The notes under the pieces: generated by a model
Seen by the model: the letters and a program-made list of their open reading frames with translations, nothing else
What the model was told of the DNA's origin: nothing
Databases searched by the model: none
Program-made: the position numbers and the translations under genes
NCBI RefSeq assembly: GCF_000334455.1
Contig: NZ_BANX01000005.1
Span: 1-64,000 of the forward strand
Direction: 5' to 3'
DNA: 64,000 bases
Source: Gordonia soli NBRC 108243
Lineage (GTDB): Bacteria > Actinomycetota > Actinomycetes > Mycobacteriales > Mycobacteriaceae
In this document: positions 41,741 through 50,106 of the stretch, one piece after another
Layout: every line of letters starts with the position of its first letter
How positions within the stretch are numbered: position 1 is the first letter of the stretch

Positions 41741-43648
41741 ATGATCCCCTCGGAGCGGGTCCGCGGTACCAGGCGCTACTGGAAGGTCGGTGTCGTCGGC
41801 CTCTCCGCGACGGTCGTCGGCTGTCTGGTCGTCGTCGCGATACCCAGTGCCGCCGCTGCCACCGTCGAGGCCGAGACGCTGGCGACGTCGGGCACCATCT
41901 ACCAACTCTCGGACTCGACCGCGTCCGGCAAGAAGGCCGTCACGCTGGCCGCGACCAACAGCCAGGTGACCTACACCGCCGACACCGGTGCGCTCAACGG
42001 AGTACGTATCCGCGCGAAGGCGACCAACTGCAACGGGTCCCCGCAGATGCGGGTGAGCCTCGACGGCGTCGCCGTGAGCACGGTGACCGTCGCCGCGACC
42101 ACCTGGACCGACTACACGGTCCCGTTCACCGCGGCTGCCGGACGACACAGCATCGCGGTCACCTACATCAACGACTACTCGTGGTTCCTCTGCGATCGGA
42201 ACCTGTACGTCGACACCATCACCGACATCGCGGCACCCCCGACATCGAGTACGCCACCGTCGAGTACCCCTCCGACGACGACGCCACCGACGACAACTCC
42301 GCCGCCGACGACGCCACCGACGACGACGCCACCGACGACGACGCCACCCACGACGACACCACCCGGAACAGGTTGTGCAGCACGCGAGTACAAGGCGAGG
42401 TACTTCAACAACACGACCCTCGCCGGTGCGCCCGTGCTGGAACGATGCGAGGTCTCCGTGGGTGGCAACTTCGGTACGCGCTCTCCGGCGACGGGGGTCC
42501 GCGCCGACAACTTCGGCATCGAGTACAGTGGCGCGCCGGACTTCCCGGTCACCGGCTCGTACACCTTCGGCGCCGACACCGGCGACGTCGGCGTGCGCGT
42601 CTGGCTCGACGACGCCCTGATCATCGACAAGTGGGCTACCAACACCTGGGGTCGATTCGAGGAGGTCCGCACGGTGACCGCCGGCCGCCACCGCGTCAAG
42701 GTGGCCATCATCGACGCGGGTGGGACGGCCATCCAGCACTTCTCCGTATCCCAGGCCGGGGCCGGGCCCAGCGCACGCAGCAGCGCCGACGGACGGTACT
42801 TCGCCGGTGACTCCTTCTGGAACACGCCGGTTCCCACCGGGGTGCAACTCGACTCCCGGACGTCTCGCTGGGTGACGATGCTGCGCAACTCGTCGGCCAT
42901 CCGCGAGATCGCGATGAACTCGCGGGCGTGGACCACCACCCTCTACCTCGCGCCGGCAGGCACTCCCAAGAAGTCGATCCGCGTGTCCAACAACGCGAAC
43001 AAGACGGTCAGTATCCCGTATCGCAGCAACTACGTGCCATCGCCGGACGGCGATGCGCACCTCGCGGTGATCGACCAGGCCGATGGATGCCTGTACGAGT
43101 TCCAGGGATTCAACGCCGGGTCGGGGAGCGCGATCGCCCACGCGACCTATCACGCCTACACGGGCTCCGGGGGTCATGTGGCCGGTCCGGCCCACGCGGG
43201 AGGCGAGTTCTCCTATGTCGCAGGCATGATCACGCCGCGCGACGTGTCACGCGGGGTGATCGACCATGCTCTGCGATTCGCCGTGCCGATCGGTTCGCAG
43301 AACTTCGTCTACCCCGGCACCCGCACCGACGGGACCACCGCCGACGGCATCCCGCAGGGAATCCGGATGCGTCTGAACCCGTCAATCAACCTGGACACCC
43401 TGGGGCTCAACCCGTTCCAGACGATGGTGGCCAAGGCGCTGCAGACCTACGGTGGCTACAACGCCGACACGTCGGGCAGCTTCTCGCTCTACACCCAGAG
43501 CACCGCCGACGGCAGCAGCTACGCCCAGCCGCCGGTCTCGTTGCCCAAGTCGTTGATCGATCACCTGCAGTTCCTGGAGCCGACCCTCGACTCGGTCGAT
43601 GTGCGGCTCGATCGGGCATCGGACACCACCTGCGCGCAGGCCCGATGA
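41741..43648 (+). CDS. Secreted multidomain carbohydrate-binding protein with PA14 domain
   Basis: 635 residues; AAAGG precedes the ATG. Signal peptide with a hydrophobic stretch at about 17-38 ending in PSAAAA. Residues 40-165 form a beta-sandwich resembling calcium-dependent carbohydrate-binding modules (TLATSGTIYQLSDSTASG ... WFLCDRNLYVDTI). A Thr-Pro linker of about 40 residues (repeated TTTPP) follows. Residues 215-345 are a PA14 domain (YKARYFNNTTLAG ... FGIEYSGAPDFPVTGSYTF). The last 285 residues (GDSFWNTPVPTGVQLDS ... GQNFVYPGTRTDGT region) form a domain I do not recognise, possibly catalytic. It is exported and probably acts on or binds extracellular polysaccharide. A strong terminator follows. 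Confidence 0.8.
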   Translation: MIPSERVRGTRRYWKVGVVGLSATVVGCLVVVAIPSAAAATVEAETLATSGTIYQLSDSTASGKKAVTLAATNSQVTYTADTGALNGVRIRAKATNCNGSPQMRVSLDGVAVSTVTVAATTWTDYTVPFTAAAGRHSIAVTYINDYSWFLCDRNLYVDTITDIAAPPTSSTPPSSTPPTTTPPTTTPPPTTPPTTTPPTTTPPTTTPPGTGCAAREYKARYFNNTTLAGAPVLERCEVSVGGNFGTRSPATGVRADNFGIEYSGAPDFPVTGSYTFGADTGDVGVRVWLDDALIIDKWATNTWGRFEEVRTVTAGRHRVKVAIIDAGGTAIQHFSVSQAGAGPSARSSADGRYFAGDSFWNTPVPTGVQLDSRTSRWVTMLRNSSAIREIAMNSRAWTTTLYLAPAGTPKKSIRVSNNANKTVSIPYRSNYVPSPDGDAHLAVIDQADGCLYEFQGFNAGSGSAIAHATYHAYTGSGGHVAGPAHAGGEFSYVAGMITPRDVSRGVIDHALRFAVPIGSQNFVYPGTRTDGTTADGIPQGIRMRLNPSINLDTLGLNPFQTMVAKALQTYGGYNADTSGSFSLYTQSTADGSSYAQPPVSLPKSLIDHLQFLEPTLDSVDVRLDRASDTTCAQAR

Positions 43649-43662
43649 TCCGACCCTGACGC

Positions 43663-43699
43663 GAGATGCCCGCCGATCACAACGATCGGCGGGCATCTC
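43663..43699 (+). terminator. Perfect 16-bp stem terminator
   Basis: gagatgcccgccgatc (43663-43678) and gatcggcgggcatctc (43684-43699) form a perfect 16-bp stem with a 5-nt loop, 15 bp after the PA14 gene stop. The MFS gene converges from the other side, so it may stop both transcripts. Confidence 0.9.
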
Positions 43700-43801
43700 C
43701 ACACGTCGGGTCTCTCTCGCGAGCTCCGCGGATCCGGTGGTCGAAAGCCGTCGGACGTGCTCGACGGCGGTTCGTGGACATCAGGTCGATGCGGTGCTGA
43801 C

Positions 43802-45112
43802 TCAGTACTCCTCGGCGCCGACGAGTGCGGCTTCGTCGTCGACCACGGTCTCCTTGGCGGGGGCTCCGCGGACCAGGCCCACTGCGAGCATGGCGACGAC
43901 GCAGTAGCCCACGGCGAACCAGAACGGCACGGCTGCCGATCCGAACCATTCGGCCAGGTAGGCGACCAGCACTGCGGCGATCGCCGCGCCCATCCAGCGC
44001 AGGAAGGAGTAGCCGGCGCTGGACACCGACCGTGGCGTGTTCTCGTCGCCGGACGACATGGCCACCCCGGTGAACAGGGTGTTGAGGACGCCTGACGGCA
44101 GGCCGGACAGGATCACCGCGAGACCGATCAACCAGACCGTGTCGGTGAGGGTGCCGATCGCCGCGAGCGCCATGACGAGTGCGTAACCGCCGATGGCGAC
44201 CAGCACGCCGGCCTTCTGACCGATCCGTGCCGCGAGTGGCGGAGCGAGGAAGACGCCGGCGAGAGCGGTCAGCAGACCCCATCCGAAGAAGACGAGACCG
44301 GCGTAGATGGGTCGGAGACCCATGGCAATCGGTGCCCAGGCGATCACGGTGAACAGCGCTCCGGTGTAGAAGGCCGACCCGATGGAGGTGATCAGCAGCG
44401 TCCGGTTTCGCAGGGCCCGAAGCGGATCGGAGATGGTGACCGGCTGACGCTCGGTGCGGGGACCGTCCGCGGGGAGCATCGTCGCGCAGAGGATCGCGCC
44501 GACGAGCATGAGGATCGCGGTGCCGCCGAACGGCGCACGCCAGGTCCACTCGCCGAGGACGGCGCCGAGCAGCGGGCCGATGGCGAGGCCCGCGCCGAGG
44601 GCCGCCTCGTAGAGCATGATCGCGCCCGCCTGACTGCCCTTGGCGGCGCTGACGATGAAAGCCAATGCGGTGGCGAGGAACAGTGCGTTGCCCAGACCCC
44701 AGAGCACGCGGTAGGCGATCAGCTGGTCGATGTCGCTGCCGAACGCCGAGATCCCGGCCGCGATGACGATGAGCGCGAGCCCGACGACGAGCGTGCGCTT
44801 GGGTCCGAATCGGTATGCCGACCATCCGGTGATCAGCATCGCGACGCACTGCACCCCCACGTACACGCCGAACAGGAGCGTGAGTTTGTTGGGCGGGGCG
44901 TTGAGTGCCTCGGCGATCGAGTGGAGGATCGGGTCGACCAGTCCGATTCCCATGAAGGCGATGACGGCCGCGAAGGCGGTCACCCACACGGTGCGTGGCT
45001 GCTGCCGGAAGGTCTCGATCAGGGACTCCGAATGCGCGCCGTGCGATGAGTGGGATGGCTGGGGCGCGCTGTGCGCCGTGGGGGTGGATGCCGGGGTGTC
45101 GGTGGTGGTCAC
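43802..45112 (-). CDS. MFS transporter co-transcribed with MarR regulator
   Basis: 436 residues from the GTG at 45112. After a His/Ser-rich cytoplasmic start of about 30 residues come 12 transmembrane helices. VQCVAMLITGWSAYRFGPKRTLVVGLALIV is the A-motif region and YRVLWGLGNALFLATALAFIVSAAKGSQAGAIMLYEAALGAGLAIGPLLGA contains the C-like antiporter motif of 12-TM drug:proton exporters. The gene begins 4 bp after the MarR stop codon, so efflux is under MarR control. Substrate not readable. Confidence 0.9.
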   Translation of the reverse strand: MTTTDTPASTPTAHSAPQPSHSSHGAHSESLIETFRQQPRTVWVTAFAAVIAFMGIGLVDPILHSIAEALNAPPNKLTLLFGVYVGVQCVAMLITGWSAYRFGPKRTLVVGLALIVIAAGISAFGSDIDQLIAYRVLWGLGNALFLATALAFIVSAAKGSQAGAIMLYEAALGAGLAIGPLLGAVLGEWTWRAPFGGTAILMLVGAILCATMLPADGPRTERQPVTISDPLRALRNRTLLITSIGSAFYTGALFTVIAWAPIAMGLRPIYAGLVFFGWGLLTALAGVFLAPPLAARIGQKAGVLVAIGGYALVMALAAIGTLTDTVWLIGLAVILSGLPSGVLNTLFTGVAMSSGDENTPRSVSSAGYSFLRWMGAAIAAVLVAYLAEWFGSAAVPFWFAVGYCVVAMLAVGLVRGAPAKETVVDDEAALVGAEEY

Positions 45113-45116
45113 GGGG

Positions 45117-45596
45117 TCACTTTCGATGGTCGGGGGATGCGGAGGCGCGATCCGGTTTGTCGAGGCGGTCGCGCAGTGCCTGTAGCGCCGGCGCCGCAGC
45201 GGCGAGCGCATCCCGGTGTTCGTCGGACAGATCGGCGAGTGCGCGGGTCAAGACCACGTCGCGCTCACTGCCGACGCGTCGTAGGACGTCACGGCCGTGG
45301 TCGGTGAGGGCCACCTGGACGGCGCGACGGTCGGCCGGATCAGGGGTGCGCTCGACGAGATCCGCTTTGCAGAGACCGTCGACGAGGGCGGTCGCGGTGG
45401 GCATGCGGATGGACTCGCGGTCGGCGAGTTCGCCCATCCGCAGCGGTCCGTGGTCGACGAGCGTCGCGAGTGCCGACGCCTGAGCGGCGGTGTACTCCGG
45501 GATCGGTGTGTGCCGACGCATCGCGAGGTAGAGCCGGATCAGCGAGGGGCGAATCCGGCCGGCCAGGTCTGCGATGTTCTCGGACACATCGGACAC
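45117..45596 (-). CDS. MarR-family transcriptional regulator
   Basis: 159 residues from the GTG at 45596. The winged helix reads LATLVDHGPLRMGELADRESIRMPTATALVDGLCKADLVERTPDPADRRAVQVALTDHGR, with the conserved wing DPADRRA. It likely represses itself and the adjoining MFS exporter and is relieved by a small aromatic or drug ligand. The transcript may be leaderless, since no ribosome site precedes the GTG. The 237 bp between this gene and the phoX 3' end hold only the phoX terminator hairpin. Confidence 0.9.
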   Translation of the reverse strand: MSDVSENIADLAGRIRPSLIRLYLAMRRHTPIPEYTAAQASALATLVDHGPLRMGELADRESIRMPTATALVDGLCKADLVERTPDPADRRAVQVALTDHGRDVLRRVGSERDVVLTRALADLSDEHRDALAAAAPALQALRDRLDKPDRASASPDHRK

Positions 45597-45794
45597 GTTA
45601 ATACTTAGGCTTACGAAATAAAAGCAGACAGCGTGTGATCCATGCGACATGTCGGACGATCCGGACATCGCGTCCGATGCGGAGCGCGGACCACGAAGCC
45701 CTCCCAGCAGCGGTTCCTCCGTCGCGAACCGCTTTTTCCGCAGTCTGCACGCGGAAGACGAAGTCGGGACGGAGGAACGCGGCGGGTCGGACGT

Positions 45795-45815
45795 CGCGGC
45801 CGGAGTCCGGCCGCG
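45795..45815 (-). terminator. GC-rich hairpin after phoX
   Basis: cgcggccgg (45795-45803) and ccggccgcg (45807-45815) form a perfect 9-bp stem with a 3-nt loop, 18 bp beyond the phoX stop codon on the minus strand. No T-run. Confidence 0.7.
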
Positions 45816-45833
45816 CGGTGGGGGACGCGGCGA

Positions 45834-47921
45834 TCAGACGCCGATCGAACCGCCGTCCTTCCAGACTGCGACGACCGAGGGCCGCGGCTGCGACGAGCCT
45901 CCGTCGGGCCAGTGCGAAGCCGGGTTGTCGGCCGAGTGGTCGTCTTCCTCACCCGGATGCTGGACGCAGACGATCACCCGGTCGCGGTCGATGATGGGAC
46001 CGCAGGTCTCGGCACCCTTCGGTACGGTGAGGAACTGTTTGGTCTCGCCCCGACGGTCGCCGTCGAGTGCGACGGCGAACAACCCGTCGTTGCTGTCGAG
46101 GGCGTTGCCGTCGGTGGAGACCCAGAGGTTGCCATGCGGATCGAATGCGACGTTGTCCGGACACGAGATCGCACTGACCTTGGTCTTGTCGAAGCCGCCG
46201 TAGTAGGTGTCGGCCGCCGCCGGATCACCACAGACCAGCAGCAGATCCCAGGTGAACTCGGTGCCGACGTGATCGTCGGTGATCTCGATGATCTGGCCGT
46301 TCTTGTTCTCGTTGCGCGGGTTGGCCGAATCGGCGGCTGCCTCGCCGCTGGTGCCGCGGTCGTCGTTGTTGGTCAACGCGCAGTAGATCTTTCCGGTCCG
46401 TGGACTCGCCTCGATGTCTTCCGGGCGGTCCATCTTGGTCGCGCCGGCCTTGTCCGCGGCCTGTCGCGTCCACACGGCGACCTGCTCGGGGGTCATGCCC
46501 GCCACGTGGGACGTCGACTTCCCGTCCGCATCGACGGTGAGAAGCTTGGCCCAGGTGCCGCGTCCGGCGAACGAGCCACTGGCAGGGAGCTTTCCGCTGC
46601 CGTCGACGGCGCCGGGGTCGTCACCGGTGAACGTGGCGACGTAGAGCGTCCCCTCGTTGAGGATGCCCATGTTGTGGGTGCGTGCGGCCTTCGACAGGCC
46701 GGACTTGATCCGACGTGTCGACACGAACTTGTAGATGTACTCGAACTTCTCGTCGTCACCGCTGTACGCGACAACCGTTCCCTCGTCAGGCCCCGAACCG
46801 ACGACGTACACGTTCGCCGACTCGTGCTTGAGCCGTCCGAGAGCGCTGTGCTTGACGGGGGTGGACGTCGGGTCGTGCGGGTCGACCTCGACGATGTAGC
46901 CGAACCGGTTGGCCTCGTTGGGTTCCTGCGCGAGGTCGAACCGCTTGTCGAAGCGTCCCCACAGGTGGTAGTCGGCGTCGTCTTCGAAGCTGTAACGCTC
47001 GAGCCCGGCCTTCGTTGCCTGGTCCGTCACCTTGCTCGCGTTACCGAAATAGTTGTTGAAGTTCTCCTCCCCCGAGAGCATCGTGCCCCAGGGGGTGAGG
47101 CCGCCGGAGCAGTTGGCGATGGTGCCCAGCACGGTGTCGCCTGCCGGGTCGGCCGAGGTCTTGACCAGCGCGGAGCCGGCCGCCGGACCGACGAGTCGGA
47201 AGGGGGTCGACGCGGTGATGCGGCGATTCCGCTGTCCGACGACAGGTGTCAGCTTGCCGGTACCGGGGGTCGCGGCCACCTCGACCACGGTGATCCCGTG
47301 CGCGGCCATCGAGATCCGTGCCTGCTGCTCGGTCGGCGCTTTCTCCTGGTACCCGGTGAACATGAACTGCTCGGTGGTGTACTCCTGATTGACCACCAGG
47401 TAGTGGTGGTTGGGTACGCCGTCGATCGGGATGAGACCGGCGAAGTCGTTGTTGAAACCGAACTGACCCGCCTGCGCCTCGGGGGTCTGGTTGGCGAAGT
47501 CGAACTGTGGCGCGCCGGGGAGAACCGGATCACCCCAACGGATCACGATCTCTTGCCGGTATCCGTCGGGGATCACCACGGCGTCCTGTGTGTTCGCGGC
47601 GACCGGGTCGAAGGTCATCCCGGGTGCTGCGCCATCCGGTCCCGCCGACGCCGAGGTCGGGCCGGACCCGCCGGAGTCGCCACACGCGGCGAGAACGGTG
47701 GTGGCACCCGCTGCAACCGCCGCCGCGGCCGAGGAGCGGAGGATCGTTCGGCGCGAGATGCTCGTCCGCACCATGTCCCGGAAGTACTCGTTGTCGCTGG
47801 TGTTGCCCGGCTCGTGCCAGCACGCCTCGCCGCACTTGTAGCGGCAGGTGACGCGGGCTCGGCCGGACGATCCGAGTCGATCGGCCGCGGGCGAGGTGAA
47901 CAAGGGCAGCGGGATGCGCAC
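45834..47921 (-). CDS. phoX: PhoX-family (DUF839) alkaline phosphatase, Tat-exported
   Basis: 695 residues from a GTG. An N-terminal CRYKCGEACWHE motif and NTSDNEYFRDM precede a twin-arginine signal, SISRRTILRSSAAAAVAAGATTVLAAC, typical of actinobacterial PhoX. The body is a six-bladed propeller with Ca/Fe-binding acidic motifs such as SGEENFNNYFGN, RPEDIEASP and VAFDPHGNLWVSTDG. PhoX hydrolyses phosphate monoesters outside the membrane under phosphate limitation. The LAACG ending could also be a lipobox. No Pho box was identified upstream. Confidence 0.9.
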   Translation of the reverse strand: MRIPLPLFTSPAADRLGSSGRARVTCRYKCGEACWHEPGNTSDNEYFRDMVRTSISRRTILRSSAAAAVAAGATTVLAACGDSGGSGPTSASAGPDGAAPGMTFDPVAANTQDAVVIPDGYRQEIVIRWGDPVLPGAPQFDFANQTPEAQAGQFGFNNDFAGLIPIDGVPNHHYLVVNQEYTTEQFMFTGYQEKAPTEQQARISMAAHGITVVEVAATPGTGKLTPVVGQRNRRITASTPFRLVGPAAGSALVKTSADPAGDTVLGTIANCSGGLTPWGTMLSGEENFNNYFGNASKVTDQATKAGLERYSFEDDADYHLWGRFDKRFDLAQEPNEANRFGYIVEVDPHDPTSTPVKHSALGRLKHESANVYVVGSGPDEGTVVAYSGDDEKFEYIYKFVSTRRIKSGLSKAARTHNMGILNEGTLYVATFTGDDPGAVDGSGKLPASGSFAGRGTWAKLLTVDADGKSTSHVAGMTPEQVAVWTRQAADKAGATKMDRPEDIEASPRTGKIYCALTNNDDRGTSGEAAADSANPRNENKNGQIIEITDDHVGTEFTWDLLLVCGDPAAADTYYGGFDKTKVSAISCPDNVAFDPHGNLWVSTDGNALDSNDGLFAVALDGDRRGETKQFLTVPKGAETCGPIIDRDRVIVCVQHPGEEDDHSADNPASHWPDGGSSQPRPSVVAVWKDGGSIGV

Positions 47922-48119
47922 GGCAGAGTCCTCCAGACACTTCGAGTCACTCCCGGGCTGTGGGAGACCCGGGGAACGTTAGGAGTGCCGCTGAACGTGA
48001 CGGAGTGCGTCGGGTGAACTGAGGGCAAACGGGAAGTGCCGAAATATCGGGTTCGCGAGGTAGGCCGAGGCCGCGCCATGGCGTGCCCCACGGCGGGCGC
48101 CGAGGACCGGCTCCTTAGA

Positions 48120-48138
48120 GCAGGTTAGGCTTACCTAA
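48120..48138. promoter_or_regulatory. IdeR/DtxR iron box
   Basis: gcaggttaggcttacctaa matches 16 of 19 positions of the IdeR/DtxR consensus TTAGGTTAGGCTAACCTAA. It ends at the first base of the ABC ATPase start codon. Repression by iron-loaded IdeR of the downstream siderophore importer follows from family knowledge. Confidence 0.88.
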
Positions 48139-49004
48139 TGAGTAATCCGCTTCGCCTCGTCGGTGAGCAGCTCGAGTTGCGGTACGACAAGACACCCGTC
48201 GTTCACGGAGTGTCGGTGACGCTGCGTGCCGGACAGATCACGGTGGTGCTGGGCGCCAATGGCAGCGGAAAGTCCACCGTGTTGCGTTCGCTGGCTCGGC
48301 TTCATCCGATTGCCGACGGTGGCGTTTCCATAGGCCGCAGCTTGGAGAGCGGTACAGAGACCGAGTCGCGGGCGCACCTGCGGGATGCCACACTGTTGAG
48401 CCCTCGCGAGTTCGCAGCTCGTGTCACGCTGTTCGCTCAGATCCGCGCCACGCCGCAGGGGTTGTCGGTGCGCGATGTGGTGGCGTTCGGGCGCCATCCT
48501 CATCGGCATCGATTCGCCAGGCTGACCTCTGCCGACAATGTTCTGATCGACGAGGCGATGAACCTCACCGGGGTTTCTTCTTTCGCAAGTCGTGGCGTCC
48601 AGGACCTCTCGGGTGGCGAGATGCAACGAGTGTGGCTGGCCGCGTGCCTGGCTCAGAACACCGACATCGTGTTGTTGGACGAGCCGACGAATCATCTCGA
48701 TCTGCGTTACCAGGTCGAGGTTCTCGATCTCATCGAGGATCTCGCGCATGACCACGGAGTAGCGGTCGGTCTCGTACTCCACGATCTCGACCAGGCAGCC
48801 CAGATCGCCGACAACGTCGTGCTGCTGTGCGGGGGGCGCGTACACCGAGCGGGCCCGGTCGCCGAGGTACTCACTTCGGCGAACCTCACCGAGGTGTATC
48901 AGATTCCCATCGAGGTCAGCCGCGACGCCGACACCGGAAGGCTACGCATTGACGCCCTCGGTCGCCGTGATCGCCAACGCCAACGCCAACGCCAAGTGAT
49001 CTGA
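48138..49004 (+). CDS. Iron-siderophore ABC transporter ATP-binding protein
   Basis: 288 residues. Walker A GANGSGKST (39-47), Q-loop around TLFAQIRATPQGLSVRDVVAFGRHPHRH, signature LSGGEMQRVWLA, Walker B DIVLLDEPTNHLDLRYQ and the switch His in VLHDLDQA. The GRxPH motif before the signature is typical of FecE/FepC-type siderophore importers. The start overlaps the iron box, so transcription is probably leaderless or begins upstream of the box. Four cgccaa units at the 3' end encode an RQRQRQ tail. Base composition is slightly less G+C-rich than the flanks. Operon with the two downstream genes. Confidence 0.92.
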   Translation: MSNPLRLVGEQLELRYDKTPVVHGVSVTLRAGQITVVLGANGSGKSTVLRSLARLHPIADGGVSIGRSLESGTETESRAHLRDATLLSPREFAARVTLFAQIRATPQGLSVRDVVAFGRHPHRHRFARLTSADNVLIDEAMNLTGVSSFASRGVQDLSGGEMQRVWLAACLAQNTDIVLLDEPTNHLDLRYQVEVLDLIEDLAHDHGVAVGLVLHDLDQAAQIADNVVLLCGGRVHRAGPVAEVLTSANLTEVYQIPIEVSRDADTGRLRIDALGRRDRQRQRQRQVI

Positions 49005-49010
49005 TCACTT
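48972..49010. repeat. Hexanucleotide microsatellite and palindrome at the ATPase/lipoprotein gene junction
   Basis: Four perfect cgccaa units (48972-48995) are followed by aagtgatc-t-gatcactt (48994-49010), a palindrome with 8-bp arms that contains the ATPase stop codon. It could be an intra-operon hairpin affecting downstream expression; slippage of the 6-bp unit would only change the protein tail. Confidence 0.75.
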
Positions 49011-49071
49011 GACTGTCGCTGACGTGCTTCGCAACAAAAGATTTCGCTCTCAACACGAACGAGGACTAGCT

Positions 49072-50106
49072 ATGATTCGACCTGGATCCCGGAACCTGCG
49101 AGTGGCGTCGGCAGTCGTCATCATTCTCGCGATGGCGGGTTGTGGTACCACCGATGTCGGCGGCGCCCCTGACCCATCGATGATGTCGGGCTCGGCTGGT
49201 TGCTCGAGAGGCGCCCCGGCCACAACCGGTGCGGTGACGGTGACCGACGACTTCGGCCGGAAAGTCACACTCGAAAAGCCGGCGGCCAGGGTCGCTTCTA
49301 CCGAATGGCAGCAGACCGAAGACCTGCTCACGCTGTGCCTCACACCGGTTGCCGTCGCTGACACGAAGGGTTACGCGGCCTATGACACTGCCGAGAAGTT
49401 GCCGCACGGTGTCACCGACGTCGGAACCCGAAGCGAACCGGACTTGGATGCCCTCGCTGGTGTGGCGCCTGATCTGGTGATCGTGGAAGCCACGGCTGCA
49501 GACGATCCCAGGGTCACCGGTCTGGAGAAGCGCGGTGTCAAAGTGCTGGCAACGAAGGGGGCAGATGCGACCGACCCGGTGGCACATATGAGGTCGCTGT
49601 TCACTTTGATAGCAGAGGTGACGGGGCGCACAGATCGGGCCGACCAGGTGCTCACCGAGCTCGACTCGCATGTCGACGAGGCTCGGTCCAAGGTCATGCG
49701 TGCGGGATTGGCGACCAGGGATTTCGTCTACCTCGACGGCTGGGTCGAGGGCGGAAACGTCACGATACGACCGTTCGGGAGGGGTGCGTTGTTCTCCGCT
49801 CTCGGTGAGCGTCTGGGTCTGACTGCAGCCTGGAATGGCCAGGTGGACAGCACTTATGGACTCGGGCAGACAGATCTCGAAGGCATGATCGCCGTTGGCG
49901 ACGCCAATCTGTTCTATACCGCCACCGAAGACCCCACCAGTGACAACTACGTCACAGAACTCGGTAAGAGTTCCATCTGGGCCAATCTTCCTGCAGTCAA
50001 GGAAGGGCGGGCCAAGCCGTTCCCGCCCGGGATCTGGACTTTCGGCGGACCGCGCTCTGCCGTTCAGGCTGTCGACGCATACGTGGATCTGTTGATCGCG
50101 GAGTGA
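49072..50106 (+). CDS. Iron-siderophore-binding lipoprotein (FecB/FepB-like)
   Basis: 344 residues from the ATG at 49072 with GAGGA 6 nt upstream. Lipoprotein signal with lipobox LAMAGC (Cys24). The mature protein has the two-lobe helical-backbone binding fold: VTVTDDFGRKVTLEKPAARVAS, then LDALAGVAPDLVIVEAT, and AVKEGRAKPFPPGIWTFGGPRSA. It is anchored outside the membrane and delivers ferric siderophore to the permease. The gene overlaps the permease gene by 4 nt (GTGA) and shares its iron box. Confidence 0.92.
   Translation: MIRPGSRNLRVASAVVIILAMAGCGTTDVGGAPDPSMMSGSAGCSRGAPATTGAVTVTDDFGRKVTLEKPAARVASTEWQQTEDLLTLCLTPVAVADTKGYAAYDTAEKLPHGVTDVGTRSEPDLDALAGVAPDLVIVEATAADDPRVTGLEKRGVKVLATKGADATDPVAHMRSLFTLIAEVTGRTDRADQVLTELDSHVDEARSKVMRAGLATRDFVYLDGWVEGGNVTIRPFGRGALFSALGERLGLTAAWNGQVDSTYGLGQTDLEGMIAVGDANLFYTATEDPTSDNYVTELGKSSIWANLPAVKEGRAKPFPPGIWTFGGPRSAVQAVDAYVDLLIAE

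Noticed and set aside
45597-45620. A second IdeR-like box (acttaggcttacg) before the MarR gene
   Set aside because: Only about 11 of 19 positions fit the consensus and one half-site is missing.
48138-48845. Minus-strand frame opposite the ABC ATPase gene
   Set aside because: It has no ribosome site or domain, while the plus strand shows complete ABC motifs.
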